A DNA stretch of 64,000 nt from Ferrovibrio sp046297595 (GTDB lineage Bacteria; Pseudomonadota; Alphaproteobacteria; Ferrovibrionales; Ferrovibrionaceae), in NCBI RefSeq assembly GCF_046297595.1, contig NZ_JBKBHT010000001.1, positions 496,001-560,000 on the forward strand, written 5' to 3'. The position numbers were made by a program, and so were the translations under genes. Every line of letters begins with the position of its first letter. The stretch's first letter is position 1. The notes below the pieces were generated by a model that was given only the letters and a program-made list of their open reading frames with translations, had not been told where the DNA came from and searched no databases. Of the stretch, positions 1 to 9,640 are shown in pieces.

Positions 1-441
1 GCGATCCAGGATTCGCATGCTCGACTGTTCGGACTGGATGGTGGCCGCCATCATGTCGCCAATGCCGATCCTTACACCCTGCGCCGGTGGCGCGATCCCC
101 TCGGCATGTCGGATGTTGCGGATGAAGGTCTGCAGCAGGTAACGCGCCAGCGGCGGCGCGGCATCCAGCGCGCGATCAAGGGCGGCCGCATTGATACGGC
201 GGCAGACCGTGGGCTCGATGGCCACCACGCTGGCGACGCGCGGCGCCGGATCGATCAGCGCCATCTCGCCCACAACGCCGCCCTCACCCATCTCGGCCAA
301 CCGCAGCTTGGCATCGTCTTCCATGCGGAAGACCTCGACGCGGCCAGACAGGATCAGGTAGCAGAAATCGCCATGGGCGCCCTGTTCCATGAGGGTGGCG
401 CCACGGCCGAAGCGGATATCCTGGTCATGAGCCTCACTCAT
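1..441 (-). CDS. Cyclic-nucleotide-binding domain protein (3' part outside window)
   Basis: The frame is open from an ATG at 441 to the window edge (147 codons), so the C-terminus is missing. The visible part is one cNMP-binding beta-roll of the Crp/Fnr type: an early glycine (FGRGATLMEQG), then the hallmark block GEGGVVGEMALIDPAPR at about residues 51-67, which corresponds to the phosphate-binding cassette (G-E-x-A-L plus the Arg after the Ala/Pro pair). It begins at the N-terminus with no membrane segment before it, so it is cytoplasmic. Whether a helix-turn-helix follows cannot be seen, so it may be a transcription factor or a stand-alone sensor domain. It starts 3 bp after the stop of the upstream unknown gene and is probably its operon partner. 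Confidence 0.8.
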   Translation of the reverse strand, partial: MSEAHDQDIRFGRGATLMEQGAHGDFCYLILSGRVEVFRMEDDAKLRLAEMGEGGVVGEMALIDPAPRVASVVAIEPTVCRRINAAALDRALDAAPPLARYLLQTFIRNIRHAEGIAPPAQGVRIGIGDMMAATIQSEQSSMRILDR

Positions 442-444
442 GCC

Positions 445-900
445 TCAATCCTTGCCCTCGTCATGACTGAACAGGATGGCCTTGGCGCGGATGTCGTCGA
501 TGCTGCCCATCAGGTCGTCGATCTTGGCTTCCAGCAGATCGGCGGCCTGGCGGGCGAGGCCGAGTTCTTCCTCGACCGCCTGCAACATCGCCTGCCGCGC
601 CGCGCCGATGATGGCGCCATTGGGCTGGGCCGGGAAGCTGACGCATTTGGCAACGAAGCGCCGCACGGCCGAAGCGCTGGGCAGGCGGCCCAGCACCAGC
701 TTCGCCGGCACGGCCAGCACCAGCCAGGCGCCATCCTCCTGCGGCAGGGCGGCGAAATCGCCTTTGCGGAAACCGGCACACGGCGCGCTGCCCTCTTCCT
801 GCCCGGGCAGATCGAGCATGGCGACCTCCCAGCCGAAAGCGAGGAATTCCTGCTCGCCGGCCGAGGACCGTTCGAGAGCCGTGGCGTCCTGCTGCTCCAT
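445..900 (-). CDS. Hypothetical protein, 151 aa
   Basis: I do not recognise a family. The protein is acidic and soluble-looking, without a signal peptide or membrane segment. Residues 1-90 look like a mixed alpha/beta domain, and the C-terminal third (about 98-140) is helical, with a heptad-like run rich in Ala, Leu and Glu. Its ATG (898-900) shares one base with the TAA stop of the upstream aldo/keto reductase, and the cyclic-nucleotide-binding gene follows 3 bp after its own stop. The three are almost certainly co-translated. It could be an accessory partner of either neighbour; no function is assigned. Confidence 0.65.
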   Translation of the reverse strand: MEQQDATALERSSAGEQEFLAFGWEVAMLDLPGQEEGSAPCAGFRKGDFAALPQEDGAWLVLAVPAKLVLGRLPSASAVRRFVAKCVSFPAQPNGAIIGAARQAMLQAVEEELGLARQAADLLEAKIDDLMGSIDDIRAKAILFSHDEGKD

Positions 901-1685
901 TATGCCTCTCCCTCTCTTCCCGCCCGCAATGCCATGGCATTGGCGTGCAGGTTGGCCGGCGACAGGGTGCCGACCACGATAGACGACACGCCGGTAATCG
1001 CTGCCGCCATCCGCAGGGCCTGCGCCGGATCGGCGGCATGGCCGCTGGCCAGCGCCTTCTTGATCAGCACACCCTTGCCGGCGGCGGCGGCCTCGGCAAT
1101 CACCGGCAGGTCGTCAGTATAGCCGGGATTATAGGTCAGCATCATCACATCGACGCAACCCAGCATGCGCCGGCCGCCATCGGGCGTCTTGCCGGAAAAG
1201 CCGCTGGCGCGGATCAAGCCGCGCCGCTTCAGCCCGTCCAGCGCCTCGACCGCCGGCAGGAACCGGTCGCCAGCCTCGTCGATGCCATCGGAATGCAGCA
1301 GCACGACATCCAGGTAATCCGTGCGCAGACGGCGCAGGCTGGTTTCAACCGAAGCGATTATTGCAGGCGCGGAGAAATCGAAGCGCGACCGGCCATCCTC
1401 GAACCATTCGCCGGCCTTGGTGGCGATCACCCAGTCGGCGCGACCGGATCCAACCTCGGGAAGCAATTGCCCCAGCCGCTCCTCGCTGCGGCCATAGGCC
1501 GGTGCGGTATCGATCAGCGTGATGCCAAGCTCTTGCGCCTGCTCCAGCAGGGCAATCACGCTGGCGTCATCGGGCAGCTCGAAACCGCGCGGATACTTCA
1601 CACCTTCGTTACGCCCGATCTTCACCGTGCCCAGCCCGAGCAAGCTGACCATGATGCCGGTCGATCCCAGCGGTCTCATCTCCAT
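900..1685 (-). CDS. Aldo/keto reductase
   Basis: NAD(P)H-dependent oxidoreductase of the AKR TIM-barrel superfamily, 261 aa. The N-terminus MRPLGSTGIMVSLLGLGTVK is the typical first strand. The catalytic Asp and Tyr lie in LIDTAPAYGRSEERLG, and the catalytic Lys in VIATKAGEW. DYLDVVLLHSDG carries the active-site His, and SSIVVGTLSPANL is the cofactor loop near the C-terminus. The ATG at 1685 is preceded by GGGAGG at 7-nt spacing. An ATG six bases further in overlaps the upstream stop as ATGA and is the alternative start. The substrate cannot be read from sequence. The overlap with the FAD oxidoreductase upstream suggests a shared small-molecule redox role. Confidence 0.9.
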   Translation of the reverse strand: MEMRPLGSTGIMVSLLGLGTVKIGRNEGVKYPRGFELPDDASVIALLEQAQELGITLIDTAPAYGRSEERLGQLLPEVGSGRADWVIATKAGEWFEDGRSRFDFSAPAIIASVETSLRRLRTDYLDVVLLHSDGIDEAGDRFLPAVEALDGLKRRGLIRASGFSGKTPDGGRRMLGCVDVMMLTYNPGYTDDLPVIAEAAAAGKGVLIKKALASGHAADPAQALRMAAAITGVSSIVVGTLSPANLHANAMALRAGREGEA

Positions 1686-2854
1686 GCCGCGACCTCCCAG
1701 GGTGCGGGAGCGATATCTGGCGCCGGCCAATGCGAAAGATCGGTTTGCCCACCTGAAGGCAGCGGCAACTCGGCCAGCACCTGGTCGGCCAGTTGCGGCG
1801 CCAGCGCCAGCTTGGTCGGCCAAGCCAGCCAGCAATTCGGTGCGACCCGGCGCAGCACGGGGCCATCGGGTTTTGCGCCATCGGCCGTGGCCCCTTCCGC
1901 GCGCTCGACATACAGCGTGGCATAACGACAGGCGGAGAAATCCTGCTTGGGCAGCAAAGCAGCGAATTCGGCCTTCGCCGCCGCGATCAGCGCCTCTGGA
2001 TTTTGCGTCGCGCCGGTCTCGGCCAGTTGCCCACCGACATACCAGACCAGGCTGCCGTCCGGGCGTTTATGCGTGGTGACGGTGACGCGCGGCTTGTCGC
2101 TGGCGTCAAAACAATGTGCCCAGAGCGGGCCGGGCGCGTTGTCGATCATCAGCATCCGCAAGGGCCTGCGCTGCGCCGCCGATGCCGGCAGACCGAACTG
2201 CGCCAGCAGGCTTTCGTTGCCCGCCCCGGCGGTGGAAACGAATGCACCGGCCCGCAACCGGCGCGGCTGGGCGAAGGCATCGTGGCAGTCGACCAGCACG
2301 CCATCCGCATCGGACATCACGCGTACATCGCCGCGAATCCGTTTGATCGATGCCTGCAGCGGCCGCGCCAGCGCCTGCAGCAAAGCCGGCACATCCAGCA
2401 CGCATTCATCCAGGGCATAGACGGCGGCGACATGCTCGGGGTCGCGCAGCACGGCAGGCCATTGGATGGGCGCCAGCGCATCGACGCGGCCGCGCACCAG
2501 CTTGCTGCCGAAGAAGCCGGCGATGCGGCTGGCCAATGTCTTGCGCGCCCAGAACAGGTGCCGCTCGGCGGCCAGCGGCACGCCGCGCAAATCCACCTCG
2601 CCCGTGCCGGCCAGGCAGGCGCGCCAGCGCGCGGGCATGTCGGCCAGCGCGTTGCTGGCAGCATTCAGCTTGAGGTCGAGGGCGTATTTCAGGCCGCCGT
2701 GGATGATGCCCTGCGAGGCCAGCGTCTGCCCGGCGCCCAGTGCATTATTCTCCAGCAGCAGCGCGCTGTAACCGGCGGCCTGCAGGCGCGCCAGCAGCCA
2801 GAGGCCGGCAATGCCGCCGCCGAGGATCGCGACGTCGACATCCCTCATCGCCAT
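1676..2854 (-). CDS. FAD-dependent oxidoreductase, DAO family
   Basis: 392-residue flavoprotein of the D-amino-acid oxidase/glycerol-3-phosphate dehydrogenase fold. The dinucleotide-binding motif AILGGGIAGLWLLARL (about residues 9-24) is followed by an acidic strand end (LLLEN), and LASQGIIHGGLKYAL resembles the second FAD-contacting segment of glycerol-3-phosphate dehydrogenase-like proteins. No membrane anchor or signal peptide is visible, so it should be cytoplasmic. The substrate is unknown; an amino acid or a polyol phosphate would fit the fold. It starts 8 bp after hldE and overlaps the aldo/keto reductase by about 10 bp, so the genes are co-transcribed. A second ATG two codons downstream is an alternative start. 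Confidence 0.82.
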   Translation of the reverse strand: MAMRDVDVAILGGGIAGLWLLARLQAAGYSALLLENNALGAGQTLASQGIIHGGLKYALDLKLNAASNALADMPARWRACLAGTGEVDLRGVPLAAERHLFWARKTLASRIAGFFGSKLVRGRVDALAPIQWPAVLRDPEHVAAVYALDECVLDVPALLQALARPLQASIKRIRGDVRVMSDADGVLVDCHDAFAQPRRLRAGAFVSTAGAGNESLLAQFGLPASAAQRRPLRMLMIDNAPGPLWAHCFDASDKPRVTVTTHKRPDGSLVWYVGGQLAETGATQNPEALIAAAKAEFAALLPKQDFSACRYATLYVERAEGATADGAKPDGPVLRRVAPNCWLAWPTKLALAPQLADQVLAELPLPSGGQTDLSHWPAPDIAPAPWEVAAWR

Positions 2855-2862
2855 GGGCCGGC

Positions 2863-4317
2863 TCAGGACCGCAGTTTCTGGATGGTGGCCGTGGTGCTGT
2901 GGCCGGCAACCAGTCGCGACACGCGCACCTCACCGCCATAGGCCTGCACGATATCGGCACCGACCACCTGGTCGATGCCGTAATCGCCGCCTTTGATCAG
3001 CAGGTCGGGTTTGAGCATTTCCAGCAGCGGGATCGGCGTGTCTTCCGGGAACACGATCACCAGATCGACCAGCCCCAGAGCCGCCAGCAGGCGGGCGCGA
3101 TGCTTTTCATCCTGCACCGGGCGCGTCTCGCCTTTCAGCTTCTTCACGGAAGAATCGGCGTTGATCGCCACGATCAGGCGGTCGCAGCCGGCACGCGCTT
3201 CCGACAGCAAGGCCAGATGGCCAGCATGCAGCAGGTCGAAGCAGCCATTGGTAAAGCCGATGCGCTCGCCACGCAGACGCCAGGCATCGACGCGTTCCTT
3301 CGCCTGCTGGCGCGACACCACCTTGGCATCGATGCCGTGCGGGTCGGGCATGTGCAGGGCCTGGCGCAGTTCGTCGGGATGCACGACGGCAGTGCCAACC
3401 TTGGCAACCACGATGCCGGCCGCGATATTGGCGAGCCGGGCGGCCAGCGGCAGCGGCCGCTTCATCGCCAATGCCGCGGCGATCACCGCCACCACCGTAT
3501 CCCCGGCGCCCGAGACATCGAATACTTCGCGCGCCTCGGCAGCCAGATGCAGCGGGGCTTCGCCGCCCTGCACCAGCGTCATGCCGGCGGCGCCGCGCGT
3601 GACCAGCACATTGGCGATACCGGCGGTTTCCACCAGCTTGCGGCCGGCCTTCACAGCGCTGGCATCGTCGGCGCAGCTTTCGCCGCTGGCCAGCGCGGCC
3701 TCGGCACGGTTCGGCGTCACCAGATAGGCGCCGCGATAGCGGGCATAGTCGCTGCCCTTGGGATCGACCAGCACCGGCTTGTTGGCCGACTTGGCGGCGA
3801 TGATCAGCGCGGTGACGACGCGGTCGGGCAGCGCGCCCTTGGCGTAATCGGAGAGCACTAGCACGGCACAGTCGGCCAGCGCCTCTTTCGCCGCATCGAC
3901 CAGCGTATCAATGGCGGCCGGCGTGCTGGCGGCGCGGTTCTCGTGGTCGACGCGCAGGAGCTGCTGGCGGCTGCCGATGAAACGGATCTTCTCGATAGTG
4001 CGGCGGGCCTCGTCCACCACCAGACGGGCGTCGACGCCGCGCTCCAGCGTCAGCACATCGTTCAGTTCGTCGGCGGCACCGTCATCGCCGACCAGGCCGA
4101 TCAGCACCACCTCGGCGCCGAGCGCGGCGATGTTGCGGGCCACATTGCCGGCGCCGCCGGGCATGACGATCTCGCGCTCGGCCTGCATCACCGGGATCGG
4201 CGCTTCGGGCGAGATGCGCTCGACCCCGCCATAGACGAAGCGGTCGAGCATCACGTCGCCAACGACGAGGACGCGGGCACCGGTGAAATCGGCCGGATCT
4301 GCAGGAAAATCGGACAT
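2863..4317 (-). CDS. hldE: Bifunctional heptose-7-phosphate kinase / heptose-1-phosphate adenylyltransferase
   Basis: Makes ADP-glycero-manno-heptose for the LPS inner core. The N-terminal half is a PfkB/ribokinase-type kinase (about residues 12-330), with VVGDVMLDRFVYG at the start and FDVSGAGDTVVAV carrying the catalytic Asp. The C-terminal half (about 350-484) is a nucleotidyltransferase with GCFDLLHAGHLALL (the HxGH signature) and LIKGGDYG. At 484 aa it matches full-length HldE. The MSDFPADPADF start is chosen because the frame upstream of it has no family similarity. An 8-bp hairpin (4367-4388) separates it from the phosphatase gene. Together with lpxK, the msbA-like gene and the acyltransferase at 33-38 kb, it shows a heptose-containing LPS envelope. 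Confidence 0.95.
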   Translation of the reverse strand: MSDFPADPADFTGARVLVVGDVMLDRFVYGGVERISPEAPIPVMQAEREIVMPGGAGNVARNIAALGAEVVLIGLVGDDGAADELNDVLTLERGVDARLVVDEARRTIEKIRFIGSRQQLLRVDHENRAASTPAAIDTLVDAAKEALADCAVLVLSDYAKGALPDRVVTALIIAAKSANKPVLVDPKGSDYARYRGAYLVTPNRAEAALASGESCADDASAVKAGRKLVETAGIANVLVTRGAAGMTLVQGGEAPLHLAAEAREVFDVSGAGDTVVAVIAAALAMKRPLPLAARLANIAAGIVVAKVGTAVVHPDELRQALHMPDPHGIDAKVVSRQQAKERVDAWRLRGERIGFTNGCFDLLHAGHLALLSEARAGCDRLIVAINADSSVKKLKGETRPVQDEKHRARLLAALGLVDLVIVFPEDTPIPLLEMLKPDLLIKGGDYGIDQVVGADIVQAYGGEVRVSRLVAGHSTTATIQKLRS

Positions 4318-4366
4318 GGCCTTCGATACACCGGCGGCGGGCCGAATTCCAGCCCTCGCCCCGGCT

Positions 4367-4388
4367 CCGGCCTCTTCCGGGAGGCCGG
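4367..4388. repeat. Perfect 8-bp inverted repeat between phosphatase gene and hldE
   Basis: CCGGCCTC (4367-4374) pairs with GAGGCCGG (4381-4388) across a 6-base loop. It sits directly after the phosphatase stop codon. There is no T-run on either side, so it is not a standard intrinsic terminator; it could stabilise the upstream mRNA end or weakly attenuate. Confidence 0.5.
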
Positions 4389-4391
4389 GAA

Positions 4392-5111
4392 TCAGGTCTG
4401 CAGCAGGCGCCGTTCGGCCCCTTCCAGCACCAGGGCGGTCAGCCGGCCGGTAGTATAGGCCCCGGTATCCACCCCGATACGGTTCGGCCGCCATTCCACC
4501 TCGTGCACGATGGTATGGCCATGCACCACCACCACGCCGTGATCGGCCTCCGAATCGAGGAAGGCATCCCGGATCCAGATCATCTGCTCGCGGCTCTGGC
4601 GGTCGAGCGGCAGGCCCGGCTTGATGCCGGCATGGACGAACAGGTAGTCGCCGAACTGCGCCTGCACGACCAGCTTTTCCATGAAATGCCAGTGATGGCG
4701 CGGCAGGGCGCCGCGCAGGCTGCGCTGGGTGAGCAGCAGCTCGTCATAGGCGGCCGGGATGCGCACCTTGTAACTGGCCAGCGTGGCATCGCCGCCATTG
4801 GCCAGCCACAGCGAGGCGCCATAGGGCGCATCGAGGAATTCCAGCATCATGGCTTCGTGATTGCCCAGCAGCGTCACCGTCTCGACGCCGGCCAGCTTGT
4901 GACGGGCCAACCGCTCGATCACTCCATGGGAATCCGGACCGCGGTCGACATAATCACCAAGATAGACCACCACGCAGCGTTCGGGCGCGGCGGCCTGCAG
5001 ATCGGCCTGGATCAGTGAGTGCAGTTTATCCAGAAGGTCGGCGCGGCCATGGATGTCGCCGATGGCATAGACGCGGAGTCCCGGCGGCAGCCTGGCCTCC
5101 TGCAACAGCAT
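4392..5111 (-). CDS. PPP-family metallophosphoesterase (serine/threonine phosphatase or ApaH-like)
   Basis: 239-residue calcineurin-like phosphoesterase. All metal-binding motifs of the PPP family are present in order: YAIGDIHGRADLL (GDxHG), VYLGDYVDRGPDS (GDxVDRG), VTLLGNHEAMML (GNHE), then FVHAGIKPG and VVHGHTIVHEV with the distal histidines. The family includes bacterial PrpA/PrpB-type protein phosphatases and diadenosine-tetraphosphate hydrolases; the sequence alone does not decide between them. It starts 4 bp after the regA stop, so it is very probably translated from the regulator transcript. A phosphatase cotranscribed with a redox two-component system is a notable pairing. Confidence 0.88.
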   Translation of the reverse strand: MLLQEARLPPGLRVYAIGDIHGRADLLDKLHSLIQADLQAAAPERCVVVYLGDYVDRGPDSHGVIERLARHKLAGVETVTLLGNHEAMMLEFLDAPYGASLWLANGGDATLASYKVRIPAAYDELLLTQRSLRGALPRHHWHFMEKLVVQAQFGDYLFVHAGIKPGLPLDRQSREQMIWIRDAFLDSEADHGVVVVHGHTIVHEVEWRPNRIGVDTGAYTTGRLTALVLEGAERRLLQT

Positions 5112-5115
5112 GGCC

Positions 5116-5643
5116 CTATTGCGGCGAACGCTTGGCGAGGATGCGCTGCAGGGTGCGGCGATGCATCTTCAGCCGGCGCGCCGTCTCCGACACATTGCGG
5201 TCGCAAAGCTCGAAGACGCGCTGGATATGTTCCCACCGCACGCGTTCGGCCGACATCGGCTCTTCGGGCGGCGCGGGATGCGCGGCATTGCCGGCACGCA
5301 GGGCGCGGTCGACATCGTCGGCATCGGCCGGCTTGGGCAGGTAATCGACGGCGCCGGCCTTTACGGCCGCCACGGCGGTGGCGATGTTGCCATAGCCGGT
5401 CAGCATCACCACGCGGGCATCCTGGCGAACGCTGCGGATCGCGCTGACCACATCAAGACCGTTGCCATCGCCCAGCTTGAGGTCGACCACGGCATAGGCC
5501 GGCGGCTTGGCACGGGCCAGCTGGATGCCGACGGCGACCGACTCGGCGGTCTGCACCTGATAGCCGCGCTTTTCCATCGCACGGGCCAGCCGCATCCGCA
5601 GCGGTTCGTCGTCATCGACGATGAGGAGGGTCATGTCGGTCAT
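5116..5643 (-). CDS. regA: RegA/ActR/PrrA-type response regulator
   Basis: 175-residue redox-responsive DNA-binding regulator, partner of RegB. The receiver domain (about 1-115) has the acidic pair in LLIVDDDEP, the phosphorylated Asp in AVVDLKLGDG, the Thr in VVMLTGYGN and the Lys in YLPKPADADD. A short Pro-rich linker is followed by a Fis-type helix-turn-helix (NVSETARRLKMHRRTLQRIL) that is almost invariant in this family. The ATG at 5643 gives the usual family length; one three codons downstream is possible. The regB stop lies 119 bp upstream. In other alphaproteobacteria this pair controls respiration, carbon and nitrogen fixation and redox balance; the targets here are unknown. Confidence 0.93.
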   Translation of the reverse strand: MTDMTLLIVDDDEPLRMRLARAMEKRGYQVQTAESVAVGIQLARAKPPAYAVVDLKLGDGNGLDVVSAIRSVRQDARVVMLTGYGNIATAVAAVKAGAVDYLPKPADADDVDRALRAGNAAHPAPPEEPMSAERVRWEHIQRVFELCDRNVSETARRLKMHRRTLQRILAKRSPQ

Positions 5644-5762
5644 TGCGGCCTGAATGTACCCGAGCCCCGGCCGGGTGCAACCCCCGGAGTAGCGCCGGAT
5701 GCCCGGATGCAGGGCAGCCATGCATGATTGACGAGGCTGGGCGCTGTTTTGCCGCAGGTGTT

Positions 5763-7093
5763 TTATGCGGGGCGGCGGACCAGAATTTCGCGCGGCCAGA
5801 TCACCGCCACCTGGGTGCCGCCACCGGGCCGGTTGGCGAAGGTGACCCCTGCCCCGCTGCGGCGCAGCAGGTTCATCGCGATGAACACACCAAGACCCAT
5901 GCCGCCGCTGTCGGGCCGGCTGGTCACATAAGGCTCGCCCAGAGCCGACAGGATATCCACGTTCAGGCCGGGTCCGTCGTCGAGGATCAGCAGGCGAATC
6001 TGTTTATCGTCCCAGCCGACCTCCACCGTCACCCGGGTACGGGCGAATTCCATCGCATTCTGCAAAAGGTTGCTGAGGCCGTGGATGATCTCGGGCCGGC
6101 GCGGCAGGTTGGGTGCCGTGCCCGCGCCGTTCAGCGTCACCGCGAATTCGATATTGGCACGACGCCATGGCTGGGCCGCCACCTCGATCAGATTGGCGAT
6201 GCCCAGGTCGGAGAAGGCTTCGGCATCGGCATTGGCCGAAGGCCGGCGCGACAGCCGCGCCAGAATCTCGCGGCAGCGTTCCACCTGGCTCTGCAGCAAC
6301 GCCAGGTCTTCGGCGATCGGATTGTCGGCCGGCGTGTCGCGCCCCAGTTCCTTTACCACCACGGCGATGGTGCCGAGCGGTGAGCCCAGTTCATGCGCCG
6401 CCGCCGCCGCCAGGCTGCCCAGAGCCGAAACCTGCTGCTCCTGCGCCAGCGCGAGTTGTGTGGCAGCCAGTGCATCCGACATGCGTCGGGCTTCCTCGGC
6501 CACCTGCCATGCATAGGCCGCGATGAACAGCGTACCGAGTACCAGCGCCATCAGGTTGCCCCAGCGATAGAGCGGTGGCATGGCCAGCGCCGCCGGATCG
6601 CTCCAGGGCAGCGGCAGGTGATAGAGTGTGAGCAGCACCGCCAGCGTGAAGGCCACCAGGCCCAGCAGCACGGTGGAGCGCAGCGTGAGGATGGTGGCCG
6701 ACACGGTGACCGGCACCAGGATCAGCAGCGCAAAGGGGTTGTCGATGCCGCCGGTCAGGAATAGCAGCAGGCCGAGTTGCAGCAGATCGAAGGCGAGGTA
6801 TCCGGCGGCGCCTATCTCGCTCAGGCGCTTGGCGGTCGGATAGATCACGAACAGCAGGATGTTGAGCAGCGCAGAGACGCCGACGATCCCCAGGGCCGGC
6901 AGCAATGGCAGGCGGAAATTCAGCCCGAAATGCACGAACAGGATCGCCAGCAACTGGCCGACGATGGCGATCCAGCGCAGCAGCACCAGGGTCTGCAAGC
7001 GCACGCGGCCGCTCATCTGGTCCATGCCGGCGTCGTCGCCAGCCGGCAGAGCACCGAACCGGGCGCGCAGGGTCTCCAGCAGGGCTGCCCGCA

Positions 7094-7094
<1 letters not shown>
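5763..7094 (-). CDS. regB: RegB/ActS/PrrB-type redox sensor histidine kinase
   Basis: 443-residue membrane kinase. Six hydrophobic segments occupy about residues 36-196. The ubiquinone-binding motif GGIDNPF (115-121) is intact. The H-box is AAAAHELGSPLGTI with His234. Cys274 in ERCREILARL lies 40 residues after that His, the same offset as the redox-active Cys265 and His225 of Rhodobacter capsulatus RegB. The ATP-binding domain has LLQNAMEFA (N box), LDDGPGLN and GGMGLGVFI. The ATG at 7094 shares its A with the zwf stop (TGATG), which fixes the start and implies translational coupling to zwf. Both known redox inputs, quinone and thiol, therefore appear conserved. Confidence 0.94.
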
Positions 7095-8569
<1,475 letters not shown>

Positions 8570-8600
8570 ACCGGCAGCCTGACATGATGACGGGGCTGCA

Positions 8601-9488
8601 TCAATCCTCCAGGAAATGCGGTTCGGGTTTCTCGTGCAAAGCCTCGTAATGCACCAGCGACGGGTGCGGCCCCAGCGGCACCGCGCGGCCGGCACGGAAG
8701 GCCCATTCGCCGCGGTCGCAATTGCGCGCCGTGACATAGCCATTGATGTAGAGCCGGCGATCCTGCCCCGACACATTCGCGCCCGAGCCGTGCACCAGAT
8801 AGGGCGACCACAGCGCGACATCGCCGGGTTCGAGCAGCAGGTCGACGACGGTGGCCGGATCGAGGCCCGCGGCATGCAGGGCGTCGTCCTGCATGCTCTG
8901 CTGCAGGATGGGCCCGTCGCCGCCCAGGCCGAGGTCGCCATGCATATGGCTGCCGGGGATCACCTTCATCGCGCCGCTGGCCTTGGTGTGCGGGTCGATG
9001 GCGATGCCAGTCTGGACATAGGATTGCGCCAGGTCGCGGAAGGCGCTGGCCGGACGGCGGAAGCGGCTGTCCTGGTGATAGGCGAATTCCACTTTGGTGG
9101 CGCCCGGCGGCTTCCAGTGCATCTGGTTGATGATCTGCTTCAGGTCTGGGCCGATCAGGGGCGCCAGCAGGGCGGCAAAGCGCGGATCGAGCCGCACGGC
9201 ATCCAGCAGCGCATCCCGCCAGGACGGCCATTGCACCATGCGCAGGATTTTCCCCAGCAGGGGATCCTGCCCCAGCCGGAACAGCAGGTTGCCATGGCGG
9301 AAGCTGCGGCCGAGCCGCAGGCCCTCTTGGTACAGGGCATCGAACCGGTCGGCCATTGCCGCCACTTCCCCCGGCCCGAATAGCCCGCGCACCACGGCAT
9401 AGCCGTCGCGGGCATAGCTTTCCCGCAGCGCGGGCAGGGCTGGCAGATGGGCCTGCCAGGGATAACTTGGGTCGGGGAAGTCGCTCAT
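8601..9488 (-). CDS. Phytanoyl-CoA dioxygenase (PhyH) family protein
   Basis: 295-residue Fe(II)/2-oxoglutarate-dependent oxygenase of the PhyH family, cytoplasmic. The double-stranded beta-helix core carries the iron ligands FAYHQDSRF (HxD, about residues 138-140) and the distal His in YLVHGSGANVSG. A basic residue further on (DRRLYINGYV) is in place to bind 2-oxoglutarate. KVIPGSHMHG is a typical PhyH segment. The substrate cannot be predicted, since this family hydroxylates acyl-CoAs, amino acids and natural products. It is the first gene of the minus-strand run that continues into zwf-regB-regA and shares its upstream region with divergent gcrA. A second PhyH paralogue lies at 13955-14818. 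Confidence 0.88.
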   Translation of the reverse strand: MSDFPDPSYPWQAHLPALPALRESYARDGYAVVRGLFGPGEVAAMADRFDALYQEGLRLGRSFRHGNLLFRLGQDPLLGKILRMVQWPSWRDALLDAVRLDPRFAALLAPLIGPDLKQIINQMHWKPPGATKVEFAYHQDSRFRRPASAFRDLAQSYVQTGIAIDPHTKASGAMKVIPGSHMHGDLGLGGDGPILQQSMQDDALHAAGLDPATVVDLLLEPGDVALWSPYLVHGSGANVSGQDRRLYINGYVTARNCDRGEWAFRAGRAVPLGPHPSLVHYEALHEKPEPHFLED

Positions 9489-9640
9489 CTGGGGATAACT
9501 CCGATTCGCCCCCTATTTCAGAAGCGTTATTTTAGCCCAGCCGACCAGATTCTTGTGGATAAGGCCAGAGTCTGATTGACCGGAACCCGGATTCTCGCCT
9601 TACTGCATGTAGCGTCTAAGTCCAAGAACGGGGGCTACAT
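9489..9640 (+). promoter_or_regulatory. gcrA upstream region with four GANTC sites
   Basis: This 152-bp divergent spacer separates the dioxygenase gene from gcrA. It holds four GANTC sites (9503-9507, 9548-9552, 9568-9572, 9590-9594), the recognition sequence of the CcrM cell-cycle methylase, where chance predicts about one per 256 bp. A DnaA box lies between the second and third sites. GcrA is known in Caulobacter to act at methylated GANTC promoters, so autoregulation is an inference. No clear sigma-70 hexamer pair was identified. Confidence 0.6.
9554..9562 (-). promoter_or_regulatory. DnaA box upstream of gcrA
   Basis: The minus strand reads TTATCCACA, an exact match to the consensus DnaA box, about 80 bp before the gcrA start. 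A one-mismatch version (TTATCCCCA) lies on the same strand at 9490-9498. In Caulobacter crescentus DnaA activates gcrA transcription, so the site is in a meaningful place. It is not an origin: no cluster of further boxes or AT-rich unwinding region is present. Confidence 0.65.

Noticed and set aside
9490..9594. Possible replication origin near gcrA because of a DnaA box
   Set aside because: Only one exact box and one weaker box are present, with no AT-rich element and no dnaA, hemE or parAB nearby.
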